Source: Prevotella disiens JCM 6334 = ATCC 29426
GTDB lineage: Bacteria; Bacteroidota; Bacteroidia; Bacteroidales; Bacteroidaceae
DNA: 64,000 nt
Direction of reading: 5' to 3'
Assembly: GCF_000613345.1 (NCBI RefSeq)
Contig: NZ_BAIS01000001.1
Span: 106,959-170,958 of the forward strand
The notes under the pieces are model-generated. The model made no database searches. It saw only the letters and a list, made by a program, of their open reading frames with translations, and was not told the origin of the DNA. The translations under genes were made by a program, and so were the position numbers. Shown here one piece after another: positions 29,300-38,643 of the stretch. Every line of letters starts with the position of its first letter. Within the stretch, counting starts at the first letter, position 1.

Positions 29300-30055
29300 T
29301 TAGAACAATCTGTGTGTCATTGATTTAGCTATGGCTTCAGTAATATTGTCCACACCCAATTTCTTAAATGCCGAACGTTTGTAAAACTTAATCGTATCAA
29401 CTGATTTACACATTCGTTCGGCTATTTCGCCCATTGTAAATCCAGTAACAGAAAGTTGCAAAACTTCTATTTCCTCTGCTTTCAACTCAATCCCTTTTTT
29501 CTCGTTCCATTTGTGCCCTTTCATGGAATATTCCCAATAATTGGCTCGTTCAGTTAAATTAAATTGAATCTGACCAGCAGCTTTTTGCGATGATAGCGAC
29601 ACCACGCACATTGCTATCCAAATGCGTCCTTCGTTGGTCAGCAATACAGGTGTAAGTTTATGATTGACAAGCGTTTGCCTCTTTTCATACTGTAAATGAA
29701 AATCGTAAGATATGGAAGCTTTATATTTCTCATCATCTGCCAAAGAATTAAAGAATTTAAAACCACTATGATTCACCTCAACCAGCATTTTTTGTTCCTC
29801 TTCAGGAACATGCCGAAGGTAAAAACTATATCCCATTTCTTTCACTTCTTCAGCAGTATGCCCACAAAGAAACAAGGGATTTTCAGCAACATACAAGAAA
29901 TCTTGCTTGTAATAATCTATCAAATAAACGCTCTGATAAGTTACTCGTGCAAAGGCTTCAACGCTACGAATCAACATAGTCAATATGCCCGAACTATAAT
30001 CGGGAGCATTTTCCACAGCATTAAGGTTTATAAAAAAGTCTTCTACTTTTGCCAT
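29300..30055 (-). CDS. LuxR-type transcriptional regulator with N-terminal sensor domain
   Basis: A 251-residue protein. Residues about 30-170 look like a PAS/GAF-type sensor (YLIDYYKQDFLYVAENPLFLCGHTAEEVKEMGY). Residues about 188-248 form a LuxR/GerE HTH: LKAEEIEVLQLSVTGFTMGEIAERMCKSVDTIKFYKRSAFKKLGVDNITEAIA. It lacks a response-regulator receiver domain. It is transcribed divergently from two outer-membrane receptor genes, which makes those genes its obvious candidate targets. The signal is unknown. Confidence 0.85.
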   Translation of the reverse strand: MAKVEDFFINLNAVENAPDYSSGILTMLIRSVEAFARVTYQSVYLIDYYKQDFLYVAENPLFLCGHTAEEVKEMGYSFYLRHVPEEEQKMLVEVNHSGFKFFNSLADDEKYKASISYDFHLQYEKRQTLVNHKLTPVLLTNEGRIWIAMCVVSLSSQKAAGQIQFNLTERANYWEYSMKGHKWNEKKGIELKAEEIEVLQLSVTGFTMGEIAERMCKSVDTIKFYKRSAFKKLGVDNITEAIAKSMTHRLF

Positions 30056-30262
30056 AATCCATTAAGATTTGCTACAAAATTACATTTTTCTATCGAAAAA
30101 AGAGAATGGAATACGGACTTTTTGGACTTTCGCCCTTTATATTAAGGTGGAATCTAAGTTGATAGTGCCATAGAAAGAGGCTTTATCAAGAGTTTTATTT
30201 CATCGATAGTTCGAATGGCTTTCATTGTGTAGGTACACATTAAGACAGAAACAGACAAAAAC

Positions 30263-30381
30263 AAAGCCTAAATCACTACACAAAAGTGTAAAAATCGGGC
30301 TGCAAACCGAAGAATTACCCTTTTGTGTAGTGTTTTTATTTGGTGGTTTTAATATTTTTGCCACAGAAACAAAAATAAAAC
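30263..30381 (+). promoter_or_regulatory. 119-bp duplicated upstream element, copy 1
   Basis: It is identical at all but 3 positions to 32658-32776. It contains CACTACACAAAAGTGTAA ... TTACCCTTTTGTGTAGTG (one mismatch between arms here), a 22-base spacer rich in GGGCTGC/ACCGAAG, then TTTTTATTTGG and the -7-like TATTTTTG, ending shortly before the receptor start. Only the divergent regulator lies upstream, so the hairpin is not the terminator of an upstream gene on this strand. Confidence 0.85.
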
Positions 30382-30393
30382 ATTAATATCATA

Positions 30394-32655
30394 ATGAGTA
30401 TGAAATACATTTTAAGTATTCTTCTTGCCTCTGCAACATTAGGAGCAAAGGCGCAAAAACTTAAAGGAGTCGTGGCTGATGCAACTGACAAGCAGCCTAT
30501 TGAGTGTGCAAACGTAATGTTGCTAAATGAAAAAGACAGTATTGTCGGAGGGAGTTTAACCGACAATATGGGACGATTTACCATTAAAAACACAGGGCAA
30601 AAACTCCGCATTAGTTTTGTTGGCTACGAAACACTTGATATTTTATTGAGAGATTTTACGATTTCTGATACATTGTTTCTAACCAAAGAAGCCATAACCA
30701 TGCAGGGCGTTACGGTGAAAGCCAATCGTCCGACGGTTAAAGTGGGACTGAATAAGGTTTCAGTAAATATTTCTAATTCCTACTTAAAGCATTTGGGAAA
30801 AATTACCGATATATTAAAGAAAGTCCCTGGACTAAGCTCTGACCTTCAATTATTGGGTGGTGGTAGTCCTACTTTCGTACTGAATGGTAAACCTATAAGT
30901 CTAAAAGAACTTTCTGCCATACCTTCTTCCGAAGTTAAAAAAATCGTTGTTGATGCCAATCCAACGGCAGAATACAGTGCCAGCTCTAAAGGGGTGGTCT
31001 ACATTACCACTGTTACCGAATTAGGCAATACGCTTTCCACCGAATTATCAAATACCTCTTTATTTGCTCGCAACTACATGAATATTGCCAATATTACGAT
31101 AAACGAAAAATATAAAAAGGTAAGCAATTTATTTACGGCGGGTTTTTCTTATATTAACACCACCCAGATAGACAATACCACAGAAAGCGTTTTCCTACCG
31201 AACCGCATCATTGAAAGCACAAAAGAACGACACACAAGAGGGAAAGCACGTGCTTTCGATTGGTTTTATGCCATGAATTGGAATATTAACAACCGCCAAA
31301 CATTGGGTATTCAATACTCGGGAAATGTTGGAAACACGCACACAAAAGAGCCTACTTGGCAAGTCATGAATGGCGAAAATATGCAATATGTGCAACGAAA
31401 GCGAGGTACTGAATATATGCACAACATCGGATTAAACTATCATTATACACTTGACAAAAACAGCACCCTACGTTTTGTAGCAGATTATGCTCACAGAAAA
31501 TCGGACGATGAAGGCTTAGCAAATACTAATCCTATTGTAAAAACCAACAGCATGGGGCGTTACAACATTGGTGGAGCAAAACTTTCCTACAATAGAAATG
31601 CAAAATGGGGCAACCTTTCTACGGGTATTTTTGCTTCTGCTATGAGTAATAATGGTGGCTATGTGTACAATGCGAGTGGTGAAAACTATAAAACCCACGA
31701 AACGCTTTATGGTGCATACGCTTCTTACTCAAAACAAATAAAGAAATACAGCGTTCAGTTGGGCTTGAGAATGGAAGCCGACAAGCGCAAACTGGAGTCT
31801 GAAACATCGGGTGTTTTCATGGATTCTACTGAATGGAAAATATTTCCAAACATAGTTGTAACAAGAACTTTGAGCAACAATTCTTCACTTGGTTTGTCTA
31901 TCGGACAAACTATTAAACGACCTTCGTTTAGCGATTTAAGCCCAACGCTCAACTATTATGATGCTATTTCTTATCGAGTGGGCAATCCGCAACTAAACGC
32001 TTGTATTACCACCAATTTTAAACTCAGCTACAACCTCGGCAATTTTATGGCTTCGGTGGCTTACAACCATAATAAAAACAAGATAATAGAATTGCCTTTT
32101 TGGAAGGAAACTGCCGTAGACAATAAAAACATAGAGTGGCGACCTATTAATTTTAATAAATCGTCCGAGTTCGTGGCAACAGCCATTTACGCTTATTCCT
32201 TAGGTCCGATACAGGGCGATATAAGTTGTTCATATTCAAAACCATTCCTTAAAGCTAATTTTTTAGGCAAAGAACGTTCATGGAACAAAGCCTACTATAA
32301 CTTTAATTTATCGGCTCAATGCCCAGTAAGTCAGCATTCTCTCATAGCTCTTGATGGTTCTTTCGACAGTGCCTATTCAGGAATGCTTACCGAACATCGC
32401 AGCTCGTGGACGTTAAATCTTACCTATATGCACCAATTATGGCAAGATAGGCTAACACTCCTTGTTGTGGCAAATGATATTTTCCATACCGACCGTAGCA
32501 ATACATGGAAAATGGAATACAACAACATTCGTACAACCATGAACACCAATGGAGACACGCAATATATAATGGTAAAACTGAACTATAATCTTGGGAAATT
32601 GAAATTGGATAAAAACAAGAAAACAGCTTCGCAAGATTTCCTTAATCGTTTGTAA
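30394..32655 (+). CDS. Outer-membrane TonB-dependent receptor-like beta-barrel protein (OMP_b-brl_3 type)
   Basis: A 753-residue protein. A signal peptide (about residues 1-20, cleaved after GAKA) is followed by a CarboxypepD_reg-like Ig domain (GVVADATDKQPIECANVMLLNEKDSIVGGSLTDNMGRF). Then come a plug-like region (VTVKANRPTVKVGLNK...VPGLSSDLQLLGGGSPTFVLNGKPI) and a long C-terminal beta-barrel (Asn/Tyr/Ser-rich strands). No TonB box is obvious. The ATG two codons in is an alternative start. It shares its upstream element with the next gene. Substrate is unknown. Confidence 0.85.
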   Translation: MSMKYILSILLASATLGAKAQKLKGVVADATDKQPIECANVMLLNEKDSIVGGSLTDNMGRFTIKNTGQKLRISFVGYETLDILLRDFTISDTLFLTKEAITMQGVTVKANRPTVKVGLNKVSVNISNSYLKHLGKITDILKKVPGLSSDLQLLGGGSPTFVLNGKPISLKELSAIPSSEVKKIVVDANPTAEYSASSKGVVYITTVTELGNTLSTELSNTSLFARNYMNIANITINEKYKKVSNLFTAGFSYINTTQIDNTTESVFLPNRIIESTKERHTRGKARAFDWFYAMNWNINNRQTLGIQYSGNVGNTHTKEPTWQVMNGENMQYVQRKRGTEYMHNIGLNYHYTLDKNSTLRFVADYAHRKSDDEGLANTNPIVKTNSMGRYNIGGAKLSYNRNAKWGNLSTGIFASAMSNNGGYVYNASGENYKTHETLYGAYASYSKQIKKYSVQLGLRMEADKRKLESETSGVFMDSTEWKIFPNIVVTRTLSNNSSLGLSIGQTIKRPSFSDLSPTLNYYDAISYRVGNPQLNACITTNFKLSYNLGNFMASVAYNHNKNKIIELPFWKETAVDNKNIEWRPINFNKSSEFVATAIYAYSLGPIQGDISCSYSKPFLKANFLGKERSWNKAYYNFNLSAQCPVSQHSLIALDGSFDSAYSGMLTEHRSSWTLNLTYMHQLWQDRLTLLVVANDIFHTDRSNTWKMEYNNIRTTMNTNGDTQYIMVKLNYNLGKLKLDKNKKTASQDFLNRL

Positions 32656-32657
32656 TA

Positions 32658-32776
32658 AAAGCCTAAATCACTACACAAAAGGGTAAAAATCGGGCTGCAA
32701 ACCGAAGAATTACCCTTTTGTGTAGTGTTTTTATTTGGTGGTTTCAATATCTTTGCCACAGAAACAAAAATAAAAC
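32658..32776 (+). promoter_or_regulatory. 119-bp duplicated upstream element, copy 2
   Basis: Copy of 30263-30381 with 3 differences. Here the arms CACTACACAAAAGGGTAA and TTACCCTTTTGTGTAGTG are perfect 18-bp complements around a 22-base spacer. The -7-like box is TATCTTTG. It begins 2 bp after the stop of the first receptor and ends 12 bp before the start of the second. Confidence 0.87.
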
Positions 32777-32788
32777 GCATCATTGAAT

Positions 32789-35068
32789 ATGAAAAAACTA
32801 CTATTCACAGCCTTGCTATTGTTAGGCTTTCAAGCAGCGATAGCACAACACATTACAGGAAAAGTAACCGACCCAAAAGGCGAAACATTGGCTTTTGCCA
32901 CAGTGGCATTGCTTTCTTCAGCCGATTCTTCCTTTGTTGCAGCAACAACGACTCAAGACAATGGTACGTTCTTGTTGGAAACCAATAAAAAAGAGGGCAT
33001 TCTTATGGTTTCTTACATAGGTTATAAGAATTTTTATACTCCCTATAAAGGACAACAATTAGGTGTGATTACGCTTGAAGAAGATAGCAAAATGCTCGAA
33101 GGAGTAGTGATAAAAGCCAATCGATTGGTAAATACAGCAAATGGTTACAGCTTTCGTCCTATCGGGTCGGGATTGGAAAAGACAAACAAAATACAAGATA
33201 TGCTCGCCTTTCTGCCAGGCTTAACAATAACGGATAATAAAATTTCATTGTTCGATAAATATCCTGTGATTTATGTAAATGGACTAAAAATAACTTCGCA
33301 AGAGGAGCTTTCTGCTCTGTCGCCAAAGTTAATTGACAAAGTGGAGGTAGACTATATGTCGATTGGCGAAGGTGCAAACGAAAAAGCAGGCACACTGCGC
33401 ATTACCACAAAGAAAGAACAGAATGGAGGTTACTCGGGTTCGTTGAGTGCCACCATAGACGAAATGCCAAAATACGGACACCTTATGGACTCGCCTACCT
33501 TTGTGTTTAATGCCAGCATAGGACGATGGACATTTAACTATTATGCCAATTATACTCACCAAAAACTATTGGCCGACGAAACCAATAAGTATGTTTTCAA
33601 TTCGGGAAAAGTAACTTTCAACGACAGTAAAACACGTTCGTGGCTCAATGCCATTAACACACGTCTCAACATTAGTTACGAATTGAGCAAGCGTGCTACA
33701 CTCGCCTTATCGGAATATGTTGGCAATAAGGATATTAAAAACAAACTCAACACGCGTGTAACCATGATGGAAGGTTACGGCATTGAGCCTAAAACTTTCA
33801 ATAATTTCTTGTATAGTCCTGAAAGCAAGTTTGTTCAACAAACCGTAGGAAAATACATTTTGCAAACCGATGAACGTGGTTCTAACCTTGAAATAACAGC
33901 CGATTATTATCATAGAAACTATCATTTGAAGCAAAACCAATATGTAAACGATGGGCTAAAGGCAGAAACCAAAACGCACGAACGCATCAATATGTACAGC
34001 ATTGCACCAAAACTAACACAACGCTTCCAAAACGGAAAAGAACTGAAAACGGGTGCAAGCTATCAATACATTCATTACAACGATGCCACAGAAAGCCTTC
34101 AAAACAAGGTGGGCGCACAAAAAACATACGCTTACGCCAATCTTTCGGGACGCATAAAGAAGATGATGTATGGCGTAGGACTTACCTTACAATACAACCG
34201 AATGGACGTTCGCACAAACGGAACACAGACCATTGTAGACAACACTTACCTTTGTCCGCAAGCCAATCTTGCATGGGCTATCAATCCGAAGCGAGGAACA
34301 ATGCTGAATTTCATGTATCAACACAACGTAGCCGAAATGCCTTACAGCATTGTAAACAGCTATAAAAACTTTGAGAACCCACAACATTACACCACAGGAA
34401 ATCCCTCTTTGCGCACACCTACCGACCACCAATTCATGGCACGCTTTGCCTTTAATCGCCATTTATCGTTTATGTTTATGTATGACAGAGTAGCCGATGT
34501 CATTTATTATCAACATGGCATAGATGCCAACGACCCTTCCATAACATGGGCAAAGCCAGCCAATGCAAAATATGAACGCATGATGGGCGCACAAGTGGAA
34601 TACACTTGCAAACCTACAAAGTGGTGGCAAACAAAAGTGCAAGCCGCTGCGCTACAAGATAAGTTTGCCACAGCAGAGAAAACCATTACGGGAAAATGGG
34701 GAGGAAAGTTTTGGTGGAACAACAATTTCAATTTCTCTGAAACCTTTGGAGGCTCGCTCAACGGCTATTGGGAAACAGCGATGACCTTCGAAAACCATGC
34801 ATTCCGCCCAGTAGGCAACCTCAATGCTTCGCTTTGGAAAACGCTTTTCAACGACAAGTTGCGCCTTTCTATGGAATCGACGCTTTGCGGACGTGGACGC
34901 AAAAATACCATTTACGGCGATGGTTTCACTTCATACTACCACAATGCAACCCACCCTACCTCATTTACCTTTACTGCAAAATGGTATTTCTCAGGAGGAA
35001 AGAAAGTAAAACAACGCCACGAAGCTGAAAGTATACAGGAGTATAAGAAAATCGAAGAAAGAAAATAA
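32789..35068 (+). CDS. Outer-membrane TonB-dependent receptor-like beta-barrel protein
   Basis: A 759-residue protein counted from the ATG at 32789; a TTG two codons earlier is less likely. It has a signal peptide MKKLLFTALLLLGFQAAIA, a CarboxypepD_reg-like domain (ITGKVTDPKGETLAFATVALLSSADSSFVA), a plug-like region (GVVIKANRLVNTANGYSFRPIGSG...MLAFLPGLTITDN) and a C-terminal barrel. It is similar in layout to its upstream neighbour but diverged in the barrel, suggesting an old duplication with different ligands. The near-identical promoter element implies co-regulation. Confidence 0.85.
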   Translation: MKKLLFTALLLLGFQAAIAQHITGKVTDPKGETLAFATVALLSSADSSFVAATTTQDNGTFLLETNKKEGILMVSYIGYKNFYTPYKGQQLGVITLEEDSKMLEGVVIKANRLVNTANGYSFRPIGSGLEKTNKIQDMLAFLPGLTITDNKISLFDKYPVIYVNGLKITSQEELSALSPKLIDKVEVDYMSIGEGANEKAGTLRITTKKEQNGGYSGSLSATIDEMPKYGHLMDSPTFVFNASIGRWTFNYYANYTHQKLLADETNKYVFNSGKVTFNDSKTRSWLNAINTRLNISYELSKRATLALSEYVGNKDIKNKLNTRVTMMEGYGIEPKTFNNFLYSPESKFVQQTVGKYILQTDERGSNLEITADYYHRNYHLKQNQYVNDGLKAETKTHERINMYSIAPKLTQRFQNGKELKTGASYQYIHYNDATESLQNKVGAQKTYAYANLSGRIKKMMYGVGLTLQYNRMDVRTNGTQTIVDNTYLCPQANLAWAINPKRGTMLNFMYQHNVAEMPYSIVNSYKNFENPQHYTTGNPSLRTPTDHQFMARFAFNRHLSFMFMYDRVADVIYYQHGIDANDPSITWAKPANAKYERMMGAQVEYTCKPTKWWQTKVQAAALQDKFATAEKTITGKWGGKFWWNNNFNFSETFGGSLNGYWETAMTFENHAFRPVGNLNASLWKTLFNDKLRLSMESTLCGRGRKNTIYGDGFTSYYHNATHPTSFTFTAKWYFSGGKKVKQRHEAESIQEYKKIEERK

Positions 35069-35161
35069 AGTGAAGTATTGAAAAGTTTTTCGCTCCAACA
35101 CCTTCACTTAAATGCCAAGCATTTACACTTCATTGCTTTAAAAGCTATTGCTGCTTATTTT

Positions 35162-35229
35162 AAAAGATCCTATTTGGGAGTTCCAAATAGGCTCTTTTGT
35201 CTCGCAAAACAGCATGTTTTACAACACAC
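35162..35229. repeat. Modular intergenic repeat, locus C
   Basis: AAAAGATCCTATTTGG, gagtt, CCAAATAGGCTCTTTTG, tctcg, CAAAACAGCATGTTTT. The first two modules are near-perfect inverted copies. It lies between convergent genes (receptor + and DciA-like -). Confidence 0.75.
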
Positions 35230-35237
35230 GGTTGTTT

Positions 35238-35528
35238 TTAATAAATGCGTACTTCGGATATAACGAACGACCCAACATGGTCGTTTAAACGCTTGATCAA
35301 TTGGGTGCGCATCATGGATAGTTCTTGGCGGAGGGCAGGACTACTTATTTTCACAAACAATGTTTGGTTACGAATTGCTTTTTCTTGCGTATACCGTGTA
35401 ATGGTTGGTCCCATTATTTCGTCCCACCCGTCTATGATGCGTTTCTGAAGTAAAGGCGATTCAAAGCCCCCTTCACGCAAAACTTTTCCTAAAACTTCGG
35501 TTAATGGTTTTACTTTTCGTCTAAACAT
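35238..35528 (-). CDS. DUF721 (DciA-like) protein
   Basis: A 96-residue protein: PLTEVLGKVLREGGFESPLLQKRIIDGWDEIMGPTITRYT...LFVKISSPALRQELSMMRTQLIKRLND. The W-x-E-I-x-G and S-x-A-x-R-Q-E-L pattern is the DUF721 KH-like fold found in DciA, the DnaB helicase operator/loader of bacteria lacking DnaC. It overlaps recF by 8 bp, the standard arrangement in Bacteroidota, which supports a role in DNA replication. Confidence 0.82.
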   Translation of the reverse strand: MFRRKVKPLTEVLGKVLREGGFESPLLQKRIIDGWDEIMGPTITRYTQEKAIRNQTLFVKISSPALRQELSMMRTQLIKRLNDHVGSFVISEVRIY

Positions 35529-36636
35529 AGTTCATGCCCCTTTCTATTATTTCTCCATTCTCTACTGCAAAGAGTTTGTAGTCAAAATTGCTGCTGCTCA
35601 ATATTTTATCTAAATGGTCGCGGTTGGTGTCGGTAATGAATATTTGTCCGAAGCTATCGCCAGCCACTAATTTAACAATCTGTTCCACACGGTCGGCATC
35701 TAATTTGTCGAAAATATCATCGAGCAGCAAGAGCGGTGTCCTATTGCCAGCTGTTTGTTTTAGGAAATTAAACTGCGCCAACTTCAAAGCCAAAACGAAA
35801 GTCTTGTTTTGTCCTTGGCTGCCTTCACGTTTCATCGGGAAACCGCCCAGCGTCATGAGCAAATCGTCTTTATGAATGCCATGCAAAGAATAGCCCATGA
35901 TGCGGTCTTTTGCCCTATCACGCTGTATGACATCTAACAAATCGCCTCGTTGTCCGTGCGAAATGTACTCCAAAGAAACTTGCTCTCGGTTTTGCGAAAT
36001 GGCTTGATAAATCTCTTGAAAGACAGGTACGAGCTGCTCAACGAAGGCTGCACGCTTCTTGTAAATCTCTGTACCATATTCTGCCATCTGCATTTCTAAG
36101 AGTTCCAACAAGGTTGTGTCGGGTTCTTCCTCCTGCTTCAACAAACTATTACGTTGTTGCAAGGCTTTATTGTAGCGCAATAATGTTTCAATATAAGGGC
36201 GGTCGTATTGTGAAATCACTACGTCCATTAGCTTTCTTCGCTCCTCGCTTCCGCCTTCAATGAGCGAAATATCGGACGGAGAAACAAAGATAAGTGGTAG
36301 CAAACCGATGTGTTCCGATAGTTTTTTATATGCTTTTCGATTGCGTTTAAAATGCTTTTTCGTGCCACGCTTCATGCCACATGTCACTTGTTCAATCTCT
36401 TCGGAATCCATTGTATAGTCGCCTTCCAATACAAAAAAGTCGCTCTCGTGGCACATCACTTCCGAATCTTTTGGATTAAAGGCACTCTTACAAAAAGAAA
36501 GGTAATAAACGGCATCGAGCAGATTGGTCTTCCCTACTCCATTATGACCTATAAAACAATTCAATTTAGCCGACAAATTGAGTGTTGCCGCCTGAATATT
36601 TTTATAATTGATGATTGAAAGTTTGTCTAATCGCAT
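35521..36636 (-). CDS. recF: DNA replication/repair protein RecF
   Basis: SMC-like ATPase that loads RecA at single-strand gaps with RecO and RecR. Length is 371 residues. The N-terminal LSIINYKNIQAATLNLSAKLNCFIG leads into Walker A GHNGVGKT (residues 30-37). A RecF-specific arm follows, then the signature GSQGQNKTFVLALKLAQ and Walker B LLLDDIFDKLD. It is followed with 8 bp overlap by the DciA-like gene. No dnaA, dnaN or gyrB is adjacent. Confidence 0.95.
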   Translation of the reverse strand: MRLDKLSIINYKNIQAATLNLSAKLNCFIGHNGVGKTNLLDAVYYLSFCKSAFNPKDSEVMCHESDFFVLEGDYTMDSEEIEQVTCGMKRGTKKHFKRNRKAYKKLSEHIGLLPLIFVSPSDISLIEGGSEERRKLMDVVISQYDRPYIETLLRYNKALQQRNSLLKQEEEPDTTLLELLEMQMAEYGTEIYKKRAAFVEQLVPVFQEIYQAISQNREQVSLEYISHGQRGDLLDVIQRDRAKDRIMGYSLHGIHKDDLLMTLGGFPMKREGSQGQNKTFVLALKLAQFNFLKQTAGNRTPLLLLDDIFDKLDADRVEQIVKLVAGDSFGQIFITDTNRDHLDKILSSSNFDYKLFAVENGEIIERGMNYV

Positions 36637-36748
36637 ATCAGCATTTCAAAATTTCCCTACAAATGGGCATACAAAGATAGAGAATAAAATCCATATCCAC
36701 AAGGTTACAGCTGGTTGTTCGCTTAAAAACAAGGAACTAAACGCAATG

Positions 36749-36781
36749 AAAGGAGTTATCTAAGCCTTTGATAACTCCTTT
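36749..36781 (-). terminator. Hairpin after the glutaredoxin-like gene
   Basis: AAAGGAGTTATC (36749-36760) and GATAACTCCTTT (36770-36781) are perfect complements with a 9-base loop. The T run is weak, so termination is inferred from stem strength and position. Confidence 0.6.
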
Positions 36782-36807
36782 CATTCTTTAATGTAATGGG
36801 GAAAATC

Positions 36808-37104
36808 TTAACATCCTGTGCCGTCAATGTTGCACGAAGGAGTATCGTCACCTGGTGCTTGCAAGCCTGCTTCAACAGGATTGAGCGTTACAGTGCCGTC
36901 CTCCAATACAAAACAAGGTATGCCTGCATAGCCTTTTTCGCGTGCATCAGCAAAAACATCGTTGTTATCGCGCAAGCGTAGAAACTCTTTCAAATAGCGT
37001 ACATGGTCGCCAATATCGATTACTTCGTAGCGATTGTTTCCCTTCACTTGCTCGTCTACTGCCACACAATCGGGGCAAGTCTTCATTCCATAAATCTTAA
37101 TCAT
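36808..37104 (-). CDS. Glutaredoxin-like protein
   Basis: A 98-residue thioredoxin-fold protein with an N-terminal CPDC motif (MIKIYGMKTCPDC), then a helix with EVIDIGDHVRYLKEFLRLRD and the cis-Pro in YAGIPCFVLEDG. This layout is the glutaredoxin-related group often found beside YecH-type genes. A second cysteine pair at the very C-terminus (SCNIDGTGC) could bind metal or form a disulfide. It lies 14 bp after the yecH-like gene in one transcript. Confidence 0.8.
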   Translation of the reverse strand: MIKIYGMKTCPDCVAVDEQVKGNNRYEVIDIGDHVRYLKEFLRLRDNNDVFADAREKGYAGIPCFVLEDGTVTLNPVEAGLQAPGDDTPSCNIDGTGC

Positions 37105-37118
37105 AGCGAAACGAATAT

Positions 37119-37352
37119 TTAATGATTACATATTTTTGTGCTATCTACCGTGAAAGCGTCTTCATTTGAAGGCTTAAACTTGTTGCGTGCGGCTAAGAAA
37201 TCTACTAATTCTTCGGCTGTCATGCCTTCTGCCGAACAAGTATGGAAGCGTTCTTCTGCTCCAAACTTTTCGATAATTGCTTTCACTAAACTTTCTTTTG
37301 TTGTATAGCTGTTGCCCTCCATCATGTGGAGAACCTCGTGTCCGTGTGCCAT
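37119..37352 (-). CDS. yecH: YecH-family metal-binding protein
   Basis: A 77-residue protein closely matching E. coli YecH (DUF2492): N-terminal HGHEVLHMM, ESLVKAIIEKFGAEERFHTCSAEGMTAEELVDFL in the middle, and a KICNH end. Conserved His and Cys residues (HGHEVLH, HTC, CNH) suggest metal binding; the biological role is not established. It is the first gene of a two-gene unit. A -7 box (TACCTTTG, minus strand, 37403-37396) lies 44 bp upstream. Confidence 0.85.
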   Translation of the reverse strand: MAHGHEVLHMMEGNSYTTKESLVKAIIEKFGAEERFHTCSAEGMTAEELVDFLAARNKFKPSNEDAFTVDSTKICNH

Positions 37353-37822
37353 TCTTCTTTATCCTTTCTGTTTTTTAATTGTTATTAATCGTGGGCAAAG
37401 GTAAGTTTTCTTCCCCACAATCATGGTAACAAATGTTACACTTCCTCTTCTTTTAACTTACTTTTCAATTCTTCAACGCTCCATAATACCCCAACGAAGT
37501 CTTTTTAAGTGCAACAGTTTGCGCTTAAAAGGTACTTCTAAATCACCTATTTTATGTAACTTTGTAAAAGAAACAAGTACAATCAAAACGAAAGGATTAT
37601 CATTATGCTAAAAAACTTACGTAGCTATAAAAAAATATTCTTACCTTTGCATAAGATATAACGGCACTCGGCAATATGTAAGGGCATTCAGCAAGTCGGT
37701 TTAGGGGCGGAATTTTATTCCGTTCCACATACAAAGAATCACTTTTATGCTTGTTAGGAACGTGAAACGAATTGTTGAGCTTGTAAAACACTCCCTATAA
37801 CATTAGAAAACAATAGAAAAGA
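37353..37822. other. Divergent intergenic region before the Cof-phosphatase operon
   Basis: About 470 bp with no supportable gene. It holds the yecH -7 box, an imperfect inverted repeat around 37505-37529 (TTAAGTGC ... GCGCTTAA), and two plus-strand boxes (TAACTTTG at 37557, TACCTTTG at 37642). If the latter is used, the operon at 37823 has a leader of about 170 nt containing a small CGGAAT/ATTCCG hairpin. Confidence 0.55.
37396..37403 (-). promoter_or_regulatory. -7 box of yecH
   Basis: TACCTTTG on the minus strand, 44 bp before the start codon. The -33 element is unclear. Confidence 0.5.
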
Positions 37823-38608
37823 ATGGCAATAAAAGCAATATTTTTCGATATTGACGGAACATTAGTATCGTTTGAGACACACGAAATTCCGCAATCAACT
37901 ATCGAAGCAATTCAGGAAGCAAAACACAAAGGCGTTAAAATATTCATAGCAACGGGGCGACCTGTAGCACTCATCAATAATATTAAGGCAGTTGAACATT
38001 TGGTGGACGGATACATCACGTTCAATGGAGCGTATTGTTTCGTGGGCGAAAGAGATTTAATGCTCAACACAATCCCACAAACTGATGTTGAAATCATGCT
38101 CAAAGACGCTAAAAAACGCGACTACTGCGTGCTGGTTTGTGGAAAAAGAGAAGTGATTATCTACAACTATAAAAAGATTTTCACCGACATTTTTGTGAAG
38201 GCATTGGGAGTAAACAACATCAACGAAACACGAACCATAGATGATTTGCAAGGACAACCCATTCTACAGCTTACCCCTTTCTTTAGCGAAGCCAACGAAA
38301 ACAAAATTATGCCCGATATGCCAAACACCATTTCTGCACGTTGGCACCCTGAATTTACTGATATTACAGTGAAAGGTGCCAACAAAGGAAACGCTTTAAA
38401 GACGGTTGCCAAGCAGTTAGGACTCTGTCTTGAGGAATGTATGGCCATTGGCGACGGCGGCAACGACCTTACTATCTTAAAAGCAGCAGGCATTGGCGTA
38501 GCAATGGGCAACGCTACTGACGAAGTGAAAGCCGCAGCCGACTATGTTACAACATCGGTCGATGAAGACGGAATAAAGCTCGCTATGAAACACTTCGGCA
38601 TTATTTAA
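37823..38608 (+). CDS. Cof-type HAD phosphatase
   Basis: Class IIB HAD hydrolase of 261 residues. Motif I is FFDIDGTLVSFET, motif II is the Thr of IFIATGRP, motif III is the Lys of TVKGANKGNAL, and motif IV is GDGGNDLTILKAAG. The large C2B cap lies between motifs II and III. Such enzymes dephosphorylate sugar phosphates or flavin/PLP precursors. It is the first gene of a four-gene operon, with 35 bp to the CDF exporter gene. Confidence 0.9.
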   Translation: MAIKAIFFDIDGTLVSFETHEIPQSTIEAIQEAKHKGVKIFIATGRPVALINNIKAVEHLVDGYITFNGAYCFVGERDLMLNTIPQTDVEIMLKDAKKRDYCVLVCGKREVIIYNYKKIFTDIFVKALGVNNINETRTIDDLQGQPILQLTPFFSEANENKIMPDMPNTISARWHPEFTDITVKGANKGNALKTVAKQLGLCLEECMAIGDGGNDLTILKAAGIGVAMGNATDEVKAAADYVTTSVDEDGIKLAMKHFGII

Positions 38609-38643
38609 ATCATAGAAAACAACATATTAAAAGAAAACAAACA

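Noticed and set aside
37603..37791. 62-codon minus-strand frame before the Cof phosphatase
   Set aside because: It lies in the probable leader of the plus-strand operon and has no recognisable features.
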